From assembly GCA_965220715.1 (NCBI GenBank), contig OZ244843.1, positions 1,240,001 through 1,304,000 on the forward strand: 64,000 bases of DNA. Direction: 5' to 3'. The translations under genes and the position numbers were made by a program. The stretch's first letter is position 1. Every line of letters starts with the position of its first letter. Below the pieces are notes generated by a model, which was not told where the DNA came from, did not search any database, and was given only the letters and a program-made list of their open reading frames with translations. Shown piece by piece: positions 44,520-52,749 of the stretch. The DNA comes from Bin5 sp965220715. Its GTDB lineage: Bacteria; Chloroflexota; Anaerolineae; Caldilineales; Caldilineaceae.

Positions 44520-45314
44520 GTGAGCGGTCACAATGGACCTGATCCGCATGACAGCGGCGCACCTGCCCTCGAGATCGACGATCTGACTGTGGCCTACAAC
44601 AGCAAACCGGCCATCTGGGATATCGATCTGCGCGTGCCGGAAGGTGTCCTCATGGCCATCATCGGCCCCAATGGCGCCGGCAAGAGTACCCTGATCAAGG
44701 CGGCCCTCAAGCTCATACCCCGCGCCGCCGGCACCGTACAATTCTACGGCCAGCCCTATGAACAGGTCCGCAGCCTCGTCGGCTACGTGCCGCAACGCGG
44801 CAGCGTCGACTGGGACTTTCCCACCACCGTCCTCGACGTCGTCTCCATGGGCCTCTACGGCCGCCTCGGCTGGATCCGCCGACCCGGCAACAAGGAGCGC
44901 ATGGCGGCCATGTACGCCCTCGAGCAGGTCGGCATGCAGGACTTCGCCGACCGCCAGATCAGCCAGCTGTCCGGCGGCCAGCAGCAGCGCACCTTTCTGG
45001 CACGCGCCCTGGTGCAGGACGCCCGCATCTACCTCATGGACGAACCGTTCGCCGCCGTCGATGCCGTCACCGAGCGCGCCATCATCACCATCCTGCGCGA
45101 GCTGCGCGCCCGCGGCAAAACCGTCGTCGTCGTCCACCACGACCTGCAGACCGCCGCCGAGTACTTCGATTGGGTGACGCTTCTCAATGTGGAGATAGTC
45201 GCCACCGGCCCCATCGCCGCAACCTACACGCCCGACAACCTGCGCCAGACCTACGGCGGACGCGTCGCCTATCTGCACGACGGCCAGCGAATCGTCGGGC
45301 TGGAAGCGGAATGA
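44520..45314 (+). CDS. Mn/Zn-type ABC transporter ATP-binding protein
   Basis: A 264-residue ATPase with Walker A GPNGAGKSTLIKAAL (about 50-64), the Q-loop YVPQRGSVDWDFPTTVLDVV, signature LSGGQQQRTFLARAL (about 147-161), Walker B IYLMDEPFAAVD and the switch VVHHDL. The Q-loop wording is typical of the MntB/ZnuC/TroB branch. A GTG start at 44520 follows GGGGAG about 11 bases upstream. It lies 198 bases after the binding-protein gene. Confidence 0.9.
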   Translation: MSGHNGPDPHDSGAPALEIDDLTVAYNSKPAIWDIDLRVPEGVLMAIIGPNGAGKSTLIKAALKLIPRAAGTVQFYGQPYEQVRSLVGYVPQRGSVDWDFPTTVLDVVSMGLYGRLGWIRRPGNKERMAAMYALEQVGMQDFADRQISQLSGGQQQRTFLARALVQDARIYLMDEPFAAVDAVTERAIITILRELRARGKTVVVVHHDLQTAAEYFDWVTLLNVEIVATGPIAATYTPDNLRQTYGGRVAYLHDGQRIVGLEAE

Positions 45315-45378
45315 CAGTTGAGTTCTCATCTTCCAGTTTCTAGTCTTTAGCGACGACCGAGGTAGCCGGGCTTGTGGT

Positions 45379-46926
45379 ATGACTAAAAACTATAAACTGA
45401 CTACTAAAAACCGCAGTTCCGATCGGCGCATCTGGCTGCTGATCGGTACGACCGCGCTCGTCGCGGCCCTGTTCGTACCCTTCAGCCAGATCTTTCTACA
45501 TGTAGAATACGATTATACCCTGCGCACCGTTGCCCTGGGCGGCGCCTTGCTCGGCATCGTCAGCGGCGTGTTGGGCTGTTTTGCCGTGCTGCGCCACCAG
45601 AGCCTGCTGGGAGATGCCCTCTCCCATGCGGCCTTGCCGGGCGTTGCGATCGCCTTCCTGCTCGCCGGCCGCGATCTGGGTCTGCTGCTGGTCGGCGCCG
45701 GTGTAACCAGTTGGCTCGGCGTCTATTTCATCCGCATCGTCACCAACACCACCCGCATCAAGCAGGACGCTGCCATGGGAATCGTGCTGGCTGCCTGGTT
45801 CGCCGCCGGCATCGCCCTCCTGGTCTACATCCAGGCGCGCCCGGACGCCAGCCAGGCCGGCCTCGACACCTTCATCTTCGGCCAGGCCGCCGCCATCGTC
45901 GAGCGCGATGTGCGCCTGATCGCAATCGTCGGCGCGGCATCTTTCGTCGTTCTCGGTCTCTTCTGGAAGGAATTCAAACTGATCACCTTCGATTCCGAAT
46001 TCGCCGGCGCCAACGGCTTCCGCGTCAACATCCTCAGCATGTTGCTCTCCACCCTCATCGTCGTGGCGATCGTGCTCGGCTTGCAACTGGCCGGCGTCGT
46101 CCTGATGGTGGGTATGCTGATCGCATCCGGCATCGCCGCCCGTCAGTGGACCAACCAACTGGGCCAGATGGTCATTTTGTCGGCCGTATTCGGCGCATTT
46201 TCCGGCGGCGCCGGCGCCATCGTCAGCGCCGTCGACGCCGATATACCGACCGGCCCGCTGATCGTGGTGGTGGCCTTTCTGCTGGTGGCGATATCGCTCA
46301 GTTTCGCGCCGGGGCGGGGTCTCGTCTGGACGCTGTTGGGCCGCGGCGCCGATCGGCGCCGTTTTGCCGCCCAGACAATACGGCAGGACCTCTATCACTA
46401 TGCAATCGACCATGGTGCGAAGGCTTTTGCGACCGCATCCGCTGCGCATTTGCAAAAGCCTGAGTCGAAGGCTTTTGCGGCCGCATCCGTAGCGCATTTT
46501 CAAAGGCCTGAGTCGAAGGCTTTTGCGACCGCATCCGCAGCGCATTCGCAAAGGCCTGAGTTAACCGATATAGAGGCGCCCGAAACATTTCTGTTCGGTG
46601 TGCGCGGCGCAACCGCCAAGCTGGGCCTGCAGCAGCTCCAGGCTAGCGGCCAGGCCCAGCGCCGCGACGGCGCCTGGATACTGACGCCCGCCGGCATCGA
46701 AGCGGCTGTCCAAGACGACCGCAACCACCAGCTCTGGGCGGTCTACCGCCAATACAGCGATGAACTGGCCCTGCCCGTCGTCGCCGAAGACCGGCAGCAG
46801 GACATTACCAACCTCCTACCCCCCGAAGCCGTCGCCCAACTCGAACGCCAACTGGACACCATCAGAAACGCCGCCGCCCCGCCAACAGCCGAGCCGCTCC
46901 CAGCCAGCGAAGTCACTGACCACTAA
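45379..46926 (+). CDS. Mn/Zn-type ABC transporter permease with inserted repeats and winged-helix tail
   Basis: A 515-residue protein. Residues 20-315 form a MntC/TroC-type permease with about eight or nine transmembrane segments (LLGDALSHAALPGVAIAFLL is diagnostic). A hydrophilic stretch follows, with three near-identical 17-residue blocks (about 347-395) containing KAFATASAAHLQKPES. The last 120 residues look like a winged helix-turn-helix (KLGLQQLQASGQAQRRDGAW and LTPAGIEAAV), as in DtxR-like proteins. The DNA encoding the repeats is palindromic and may be a mobile hairpin element inserted in frame. The first codons resemble the intergenic CTAAAAACT repeats, so the true start could be slightly downstream. 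Confidence 0.88.
   Translation: MTKNYKLTTKNRSSDRRIWLLIGTTALVAALFVPFSQIFLHVEYDYTLRTVALGGALLGIVSGVLGCFAVLRHQSLLGDALSHAALPGVAIAFLLAGRDLGLLLVGAGVTSWLGVYFIRIVTNTTRIKQDAAMGIVLAAWFAAGIALLVYIQARPDASQAGLDTFIFGQAAAIVERDVRLIAIVGAASFVVLGLFWKEFKLITFDSEFAGANGFRVNILSMLLSTLIVVAIVLGLQLAGVVLMVGMLIASGIAARQWTNQLGQMVILSAVFGAFSGGAGAIVSAVDADIPTGPLIVVVAFLLVAISLSFAPGRGLVWTLLGRGADRRRFAAQTIRQDLYHYAIDHGAKAFATASAAHLQKPESKAFAAASVAHFQRPESKAFATASAAHSQRPELTDIEAPETFLFGVRGATAKLGLQQLQASGQAQRRDGAWILTPAGIEAAVQDDRNHQLWAVYRQYSDELALPVVAEDRQQDITNLLPPEAVAQLERQLDTIRNAAAPPTAEPLPASEVTDH
46417..46562 (+). repeat. Three tandem palindromic units inserted in frame in a permease gene
   Basis: Each unit of about 51 bases begins AAGGCTTTTGC and ends near GCAAAAGCCTG or GCAAAGGCCTG, so every unit can fold into a hairpin with arms of about ten bases. 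The intervening CGCATCCGC-GCGCAT sequence is also partly self-complementary. The units keep the reading frame (17 codons each). Confidence 0.75.
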
Positions 46927-47156
46927 CCACTAACCACTGACCACTGACCACTAACCACTGACCACTAACCACTGACCACTGACCACTAACCACTGACCAC
47001 TAACCACTGACCACTGACCACTGACCACTAACCACTAACCACTGACCACTAACCACTAACCACTAACCACTAACCACTGACCACTGACCACTGACCACTG
47101 ACCACTGACCACTGACCACTGACCACTAACCACTAACCACTGACCACTGCCCTTAA
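46927..47156. repeat. Heptamer array (ACCACTG/ACCACTA), about 32 copies
   Basis: The whole gap between the two metal permease genes is a 7-base tandem repeat that alternates ACCACTG and ACCACTA in irregular order. It ends in GCCCTTAA immediately before the start codon at 47157. Smaller arrays of the same heptamer occur in at least six other gaps of the window. Confidence 0.95.
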
Positions 47157-48665
47157 ATGTTTCAACTCGAAGAACTCATCATCCAATTCCTACTGAACTT
47201 CGTCGCCAGGGAAGAGTTGAACGCCTTCCTGCGCAATCCCCAGTACACCGCCACCCTGGTCGGCAGCCTCATCGCCGTATCCGGCGCGCTGTTGGGCACA
47301 TTCCTGCTCCTGCGCGGCATGTCGCTCACCAGTGACGCCATCAGCCATACTGTGCTCTTGGGCATTGTCATCGCCTTCATGCTGATGAGCTCACTTCTTG
47401 GCCAAGAGCCCGATCTCTCCTCGGTCTGGCTCATCATCGGCGCCGCTGCCGCCGGCGTGGCCACCGTCGTGCTGACCGAACTGATCTACCGTTCGGGCCT
47501 GGTTAAACAGGATGCCGCCCTGGGGCTGGCTTTCCCGCTGCTCTTTGCTTTGGCGGTGATCATGGTTTCGCGCTTTGTCGAAGACGTTCACATCGACGAA
47601 GACGCTGTCATGGTCGGCGAAATCGGCGTCGCCTGGGCCAATACCAACAGCCACTGCCTCAACGCCTGTGAGTCGGTCACCATCACGACCGACGACCCGC
47701 GCGCCGAACTGACGCGCCAATGCACAAACTGCCGCGATCTCGGCATCAGCCCCCGCGACGAAAAGGCCGAGTTCACCGAAATCTGCACCAACTGCGGTGA
47801 CTACAGCCCCGCGCAGGCCTGGCAGGCCGGCTTCACGCGCCAGGAACCCGTCCTCGTCTTCTGGCCCAAATCGATCACCGTCATGGCGGTGATGACACTG
47901 CTCACCCTCATCGTTGTCGTTCTGCTCTACAAGGAGTTGAAACTCTCCACCTTCGACCCGACGCTGGCCGCCGCGCTCGGATTCCGCCCCACTCTGCTGC
48001 ACTATGGGCTGATGGTCATGGTCAGCCTCGTGGCAGTCGGCGCCTTCGATGCCGTTGGCTCGATTCTGGTCGTCGCCTTCTTCATCATTCCCCCCGCCGC
48101 CGCCTACCTGCTCACCGATCGCCTGCCGCGCATGTTGGCCTACAGTTCGCTGATCGGCGCGCTCGGTGCCTACACCGGCTACGACCTCGCCCGCGGCAAT
48201 CTGCTCGGCGTGGTGCACCTCAGCGACATCCTCGCCGCGCTGAACAACCTCTTTGGCCTCGGCCTCAGCGAGCAATGGGACTCATCCATCTCCGCTTCGA
48301 TGGTGCTCATGACCTTCTTCTTCTTCCTCGCCGCCTGGATATTTTCGCCCAAGTATGGTCTCGTATCCACCATGCTGCGCCGCCGCAACCAGCGCCGCAG
48401 CTTCGACGACCAGGTCGTCCTCGGCCACATCCATCGTCACCAGGGGCATGCAGCCGAGAGCGACGAACTGACCGCCTCGACGCTCTACCGTCATTTCCGC
48501 TGGTCGCCCGCCAAAATGGAACGCACACTACGCCAGCTGCGCGCCCGCAATCTCGTCCAAATCGAGGCCGATCAAGTCTCCCTCACCGGACACGGCGAGA
48601 CCCACGCCCACCGCTTCCGCCAGACCCAGCTAACCAACGAAAGCGTCGGAGAACCATCCACATGA
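47157..48665 (+). CDS. Mn/Zn-type ABC transporter permease with Cys-rich insert and HTH tail
   Basis: A 502-residue second permease. LLLRGMSLTSDAISHTVLLG near 49-68 and GFRPTLLHYGLMVMVSLVAV near 277-296 match the TroD/MntC fold. Between membrane segments lies an insert of about 70 residues (about 160-235) with six cysteines as CLNAC, CTNC and CTNC, resembling a metal-binding knuckle. The C-terminal 80 residues (RQNQRRSF-like basic start, then LTASTLYRHFRWSPAKMERT) look like a winged helix-turn-helix. Both permeases in the operon thus carry a DNA-binding-type tail. The stop overlaps the following MFS start. Confidence 0.88.
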   Translation: MFQLEELIIQFLLNFVAREELNAFLRNPQYTATLVGSLIAVSGALLGTFLLLRGMSLTSDAISHTVLLGIVIAFMLMSSLLGQEPDLSSVWLIIGAAAAGVATVVLTELIYRSGLVKQDAALGLAFPLLFALAVIMVSRFVEDVHIDEDAVMVGEIGVAWANTNSHCLNACESVTITTDDPRAELTRQCTNCRDLGISPRDEKAEFTEICTNCGDYSPAQAWQAGFTRQEPVLVFWPKSITVMAVMTLLTLIVVVLLYKELKLSTFDPTLAAALGFRPTLLHYGLMVMVSLVAVGAFDAVGSILVVAFFIIPPAAAYLLTDRLPRMLAYSSLIGALGAYTGYDLARGNLLGVVHLSDILAALNNLFGLGLSEQWDSSISASMVLMTFFFFLAAWIFSPKYGLVSTMLRRRNQRRSFDDQVVLGHIHRHQGHAAESDELTASTLYRHFRWSPAKMERTLRQLRARNLVQIEADQVSLTGHGETHAHRFRQTQLTNESVGEPST

Positions 48666-50059
48666 CAAAACTGAACCACGCTGCCGGCGCCGACGCCCAC
48701 GACGCGACCGCGCCCGCCCTGCCCGCCACCGCGCTCGGCCTGACCGGCTATTTCTTCATCGGTACCGCCGCCGTCCTCGTCCCCTCCGTGATGCCCTTTA
48801 TAACATCCGAGTATATGGCCACAGGACTGACCCTGGCCGCTATCGGCCTGATCTTCCCGGCCCGCGCCGTCGGCGGTATTCTCGGCAACCTCTTGGCCGG
48901 TGTCAGCGCCGATCGTCTCGGCTACAGCAAGCTGGTCTGGATAGCGGCGCTCGCACTGGCGGCCTCCATGGTCCTCGCATCCGCCGCCCGTCCCTGGCTA
49001 CTGTTCCTCGCCGGCTTTGCCCTGATCAGCATCGTCCAGGCCTCCCTCAGCACCGGCATCAACGCCATGGTCGCCGACGCCAACCGCGCCAGCCGCGCCC
49101 GCGCCCTCAACGTATTGCATGGCGTCTACGCCGTCGGCGCCACCATCTCGCCTCTCATCTTCGGCCTAATCCTCGAGCAGGGCGTGCCCTGGCGCTTGGC
49201 CATGGCCGCCACCGGTCTGATCTGGTTCGTCTACGGCGTGGGCGCCTTCCTTTTGTACCGCACCGTCTACCCCTCGCCGGCTTCCGCACCCGCAGCCGCC
49301 GACGATGAAATAGAACCGGAATCCGAAGAAAAAAAGACCCCGCAGGACGGGGCCAGGCCATCATTCCTTTCTTCAACTTGGGACACGCTGCGCGATGCTC
49401 TCTATTCCAATTGGGACACGCTGCGCGCCGTCCTCTCTGCCACTTGGGACACGCTGCGCGATGTTCTCTATTCCAATTGGATCATGTTGCGCAACGTCGG
49501 CTTCCTCTCTCTCTTCCTGATCGCCTTCATCTACAACGGCGTTGCCTTCAGTCTGCTGGGCTGGGTCGCCATCTTCATGCAGGAGTCCGCCGGCCTCTCC
49601 ACCTTCTACTCAATCTCCATGATCTCCGTCTTCTACGTCGCCCTCACCGCCGGCCGTTTCCTCTGCGCCGCCTACGCCGAGCGCCTGGGCTATGCCGCCA
49701 CCCTCCTCATCCTGGCTGTCGGCCTCGTCCTCACCTACCCGCTCGTCGTTTTCAGCACCACCGCCGCCCCGCTCGTCATCGGCATCTTTCTCACCGGCCT
49801 CACCCTCTCCGGCCTCTTCCCCACCGCCCTGGCCTTCGGCTCCCGCCTCTACCCCCAGCAAAGCGGCGCCGTCACCGGCATCCTCAACGTCGCCATGATC
49901 GCCGGCGCCATGCTCCCGCCCCTCTGGACCGGCATCTTCTCCGACATCTGGAGCTTCCAAACCGCGCTCGGTATCAACTACTCCATGGCCTTCCTTCTGC
50001 TCGCAGTCTGCCTCTACCTCGGCCGCCTCGAACTACGCGCCCGGCAGCCGCAAGAGTGA
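48662..50059 (+). CDS. MFS transporter with a repeated helical loop
   Basis: A 465-residue major-facilitator transporter with twelve hydrophobic segments; the loop after helix 2, GNLLAGVSADRLGYSKLVWI, holds the family's G-x-x-x-D-R-x-G pattern. The central cytoplasmic loop (about 215-285) is unusually long and contains three to four related 11-13-residue blocks such as WDTLRDALYSN. Its ATG overlaps the permease stop (ATGA), so it is co-transcribed with the metal importer; substrate is unknown. A long upstream extension of the frame is a shadow of the permease gene. Confidence 0.88.
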   Translation: MTKLNHAAGADAHDATAPALPATALGLTGYFFIGTAAVLVPSVMPFITSEYMATGLTLAAIGLIFPARAVGGILGNLLAGVSADRLGYSKLVWIAALALAASMVLASAARPWLLFLAGFALISIVQASLSTGINAMVADANRASRARALNVLHGVYAVGATISPLIFGLILEQGVPWRLAMAATGLIWFVYGVGAFLLYRTVYPSPASAPAAADDEIEPESEEKKTPQDGARPSFLSSTWDTLRDALYSNWDTLRAVLSATWDTLRDVLYSNWIMLRNVGFLSLFLIAFIYNGVAFSLLGWVAIFMQESAGLSTFYSISMISVFYVALTAGRFLCAAYAERLGYAATLLILAVGLVLTYPLVVFSTTAAPLVIGIFLTGLTLSGLFPTALAFGSRLYPQQSGAVTGILNVAMIAGAMLPPLWTGIFSDIWSFQTALGINYSMAFLLLAVCLYLGRLELRARQPQE

Positions 50060-50283
50060 ACAGTGGCTGATGATCATAGGATACACCCGTTCAAGCGCAA
50101 GACTTGACGCAGCGGGAAAGGGGGAGTAAGATTTCGCGGAAGTCGCTTTTGAGTCGAAAAGATAAAGAGGGGGCGATACCATACCAGGCTGAAATCACTG
50201 CGGGGTTAAGCCTGTGTGGTGACCTTTACATTGAGGTGGCATCCAGACTGTTCAGTAATGTGTACGCCAATCAGGAGTTAGCC

Positions 50284-50595
50284 ATGTATGACCAAGATAC
50301 GTTGGACGAGGTCATTCGACGCATTGTCGAAGTCGTCGCTCCTGAAAAGATCATCCTCTTCGGCTCCGCCGCCCGCGGCGACATGACCCGTCATAGCGAC
50401 CTCGACCTGCTTATCATCAAGGAAGGGGGCGATGCGAGACTCAGGGGCCGCATTCATGAGGGATTGTATGGCGTGCGCGTCCCGGTTGACGCGATTCTGG
50501 TCTCGCCCGCGGATGTGGAGCGCTACAAAAACAGCCATGCGCTAGTCATAAAACCAGCCTTGCAGGAGGGAAGAGTCGTATATGAAGCCAGTTGA
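50284..50595 (+). CDS. MNT-type nucleotidyltransferase (antitoxin of an MNT-HEPN pair)
   Basis: A 103-residue minimal nucleotidyltransferase with the complete motif GSAARGDMTRHSDLDL near 26-41 and a later Asp in VPVDAILVSP that completes the metal site. Such proteins neutralise HEPN toxins, in known cases by AMPylation. AGGAG seven bases before the ATG supports the start; the frame extends further upstream without family similarity. It overlaps the HEPN gene by 14 bases. Confidence 0.9.
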   Translation: MYDQDTLDEVIRRIVEVVAPEKIILFGSAARGDMTRHSDLDLLIIKEGGDARLRGRIHEGLYGVRVPVDAILVSPADVERYKNSHALVIKPALQEGRVVYEAS

Positions 50596-50986
50596 GCGAT
50601 TTTCGCCCGACGACCCCAGAGAGTGGTTGAACCGTGCCAGAAGCAATCTGGCAATCGCGAAAAGTCGAGTTGCCGGCGTCTATCTGGAAGACCTGTGCTT
50701 TGAAGCGCAGCAAGCCGCGGAAAAACCTATCAAGGCTGTCATGATCGGGCGTGGAATCGATTTCCCCTATGTACACAGCCTGGAGCTTCTATTGTCGATG
50801 CTTGAGGAGGAGATAGGCGAGACGGTCCCGGACGCGATTCGCAGCGCTGCAAAACTTACTCCTTATGCTGTGGATACACGCTATCCCGGATTTGCCATTC
50901 CAATAGACAATCAAGAATACTTGGAAGCAATCAAAACCGCAGAAGCAGTTGTCCGTTGGGCAGAGAAGATGGTTCTGCGGGATTAA
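50582..50986 (+). CDS. HEPN domain protein (toxin of an MNT-HEPN pair)
   Basis: A 134-residue all-helical protein with the HEPN pattern WLNRARSNLAIAKSR, CFEAQQAAEKPIKAVMI, YVHSLELLLSML and YAVDTRYPGFAIPI. A canonical R-x4-6-H ribonuclease motif is not obvious, as in many members of the MNT-partnered branch. Translation is coupled to the antitoxin through overlap. The pair sits between the MFS gene and a copy of the MFS 3-prime end. Confidence 0.88.
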   Translation: MKPVERFSPDDPREWLNRARSNLAIAKSRVAGVYLEDLCFEAQQAAEKPIKAVMIGRGIDFPYVHSLELLLSMLEEEIGETVPDAIRSAAKLTPYAVDTRYPGFAIPIDNQEYLEAIKTAEAVVRWAEKMVLRD

Positions 50987-51001
50987 TGTAAATCCTCCCC
51001 G

Positions 51002-51049
51002 TCTGCCTCTACCTCGCCCGCATCGAGCTCCGAGGAGTGAGAAGTTAGG
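51002..51049 (+). pseudogene. Duplicate fragment of the MFS gene 3-prime end
   Basis: The stretch reads VCLYLARIELRGVRS and stop; the intact MFS protein ends AVCLYLGRLELRARQPQE. The DNA match covers about 30 bases. It lies directly after the HEPN gene, which suggests that the MNT-HEPN module entered next to, or between, copies of this gene end. Confidence 0.5.
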
Positions 51050-51427
51050 AGTGAGGTTGGCCGCCACCGCCAACTAAAAACTAACCACTCCAGAACAGGG
51101 CTTTTGTGGGGAACGATCCAGTTCTTTGCAGGTTTCGTAACTACTCAGCCAATGCCACCCCTGAATCAGTCGTCACAGTCTCTGACCACTGACCACTGAT
51201 CACTGACCACTGCAGTTCTGGGCGGTCGGGCCTTCGGCCCTCCCTTGTGCAGGGGCTCCGCCCCCGCAACGCCCCCGTCCAAAACCATCCCTCACCGACC
51301 GTTCGGCGTAATTCCAGCTGTGCGCCTCATCCAAAGTGGCGGCTGCCAGCAAATACAAGATGAGAGAGCCTGAACGGCGGCGGGGATCAAGGGCTGGTCA
51401 AGACAGCCACTGCATACGCCTTAGTAG
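51050..51427. repeat. Intergenic repeats
   Basis: 51180-51217 holds ACCACTG heptamers capped by GCAGTTCTG. 51219-51362 is a second copy of the dispersed element at 33408-33545 (GGTCGGGCCTTCGGCCCTCC, then AATTCCAGCTGTGCG and GTGGCGGCTGCCA). No gene is supported. Confidence 0.7.
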
Positions 51428-51595
51428 TTACCAGGTTTCAATGTAATCATCAACCGCTTCTTCAAAAACGGCACGTAGTTCCGCGACCGATTCACCGTGA
51501 AATACTACGATATCACTGATGTCTGCAATATGACCGACAAAGCAGCCGTCGTCCTCACTATATTCAATTCGAGCAGCATATCCTTTATATGTCAC
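51428..51595 (-). pseudogene. HicB-type antitoxin, truncated
   Basis: The minus strand from GTG 51595 encodes 55 residues: TYKGYAARIEYSEDDGCFVG, HIADISDIVVFHGESVAELR and AVDDYIETW. This is the N-terminal, RNase-H-like part of HicB. Full-length proteins continue for some 50-60 residues with a DNA-binding tail that is missing. No hicA gene is adjacent. It is either a remnant or a minimal form. Confidence 0.7.
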
Positions 51596-51628
51596 AAGCG
51601 ACGCCGCCCACTAAAAACGAAAAACTGA

Positions 51629-52705
51629 CTACGAAAAACTCCCCTCAAACTCCCCAATCTCCTCCCCCCCATCCAACACCCCAATCTCCATATGAAACTC
51701 CCGCACCTCGCCCGGCTGAATGTAGTTCAGATATCCCTCTCTGCGGTTCCACGCCCGCCCCAGCATACTCACATTGCCCGGCTCCACCCCCGTCACATAC
51801 GTCCCGCGATGGAAATGCTGCCACTGGTTCACCAACGGGATCTCCGCGATCGGGAACTTCCAATACAGCCCCAGCCCCAACCTATCATTGACCAACCCCA
51901 CATGCACGTTCCCATCCGCATCCGCGATCGGCCTGTGCACAAAAACATCGTCGCGGTCGTCATCCCCCGGCCCCTTGGCCACCTGGTACACCTCCGGCCC
52001 GACCTCCCTGTCCTCCAGCCATTCCGTCGTCTTCTCGCTGTTGATCAACAGCCGCGTCCCGCTGTCCAGCACCGGAAATCCCGGATTGCAGTGATACACG
52101 AACATCAGCGGCGACGGGTCCACGCTCAGATTCTCAATCCGGTCATAAATATGGATCGACTTCTCGCCCAGCACCGTCGAAATCTCCCGCGTCAGCTCCA
52201 GGTTGGTGCCAAACACCACCGCTTCCCGCATCTTCCCATGAATGCGCACCACATACTGCTCTCCCTCCCAGCCCGCATTCGCGACCACATTCTTGGCCGG
52301 CAGAAACGCAAGCCGCCCGTGCAGCCCCAGCTCCTCATTCTCCTCCTCCGGGTCCACCTCCGGATGCCCCGTAAACGTCATCCCGCAGCTCACCGTCAGA
52401 CCGCCGAAGAAGCCCCGCAGCCAGCCATTCCCCTGCGGCTCATAGAAAGCCGGCCCGACATCGCCCGTACTGCTGCGAAAACACAGCGGCATCCCCTTAT
52501 AATGGGCCGAAGCGATATCCAGCGCCCGCCCCGGCACCACCGAAAAGCACAGCCCCGAAGCGTTGAACACCTCAATCAGATCCGACCCCCGCTCCATGCC
52601 CTCCACCAGCTCCGCCTTCCGCGCCCCCGCCAGCTGGGACATATCCCCAACCCGGTCCAACAGCTCCCGCCGACTATACTCGCGTCCAAATAGCGTCGTC
52701 ATCAT
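51629..52705 (-). CDS. DUF4432 family protein (aldose-epimerase-like)
   Basis: A 358-residue protein of the galactose-mutarotase-like fold: SGLCFSVVPGRALDIASAHY near 50-69, GGLTVSCGMT with a conserved Gly-Gly-Leu, then FVYHCNPGFPVLDSGTRLLI near 221-240. Mutarotase-type enzymes interconvert sugar anomers; the specific substrate is unknown. AAGGAAG upstream supports ATG 52705 (52702 is an alternative). The open frame continues further upstream only through the 73-bp repeats. It is probably a single-gene unit. Confidence 0.85.
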   Translation of the reverse strand: MMTTLFGREYSRRELLDRVGDMSQLAGARKAELVEGMERGSDLIEVFNASGLCFSVVPGRALDIASAHYKGMPLCFRSSTGDVGPAFYEPQGNGWLRGFFGGLTVSCGMTFTGHPEVDPEEENEELGLHGRLAFLPAKNVVANAGWEGEQYVVRIHGKMREAVVFGTNLELTREISTVLGEKSIHIYDRIENLSVDPSPLMFVYHCNPGFPVLDSGTRLLINSEKTTEWLEDREVGPEVYQVAKGPGDDDRDDVFVHRPIADADGNVHVGLVNDRLGLGLYWKFPIAEIPLVNQWQHFHRGTYVTGVEPGNVSMLGRAWNRREGYLNYIQPGEVREFHMEIGVLDGGEEIGEFEGSFS

Positions 52706-52749
52706 CGCTTCCTTTCTGTGAGTGAATTTGCGGTCAACGATAGCATAGC

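Noticed and set aside
51692..52693. Plus-strand open frame of 333 codons
   Set aside because: It is antisense to the DUF4432 gene and consists mostly of Arg, His and Pro.
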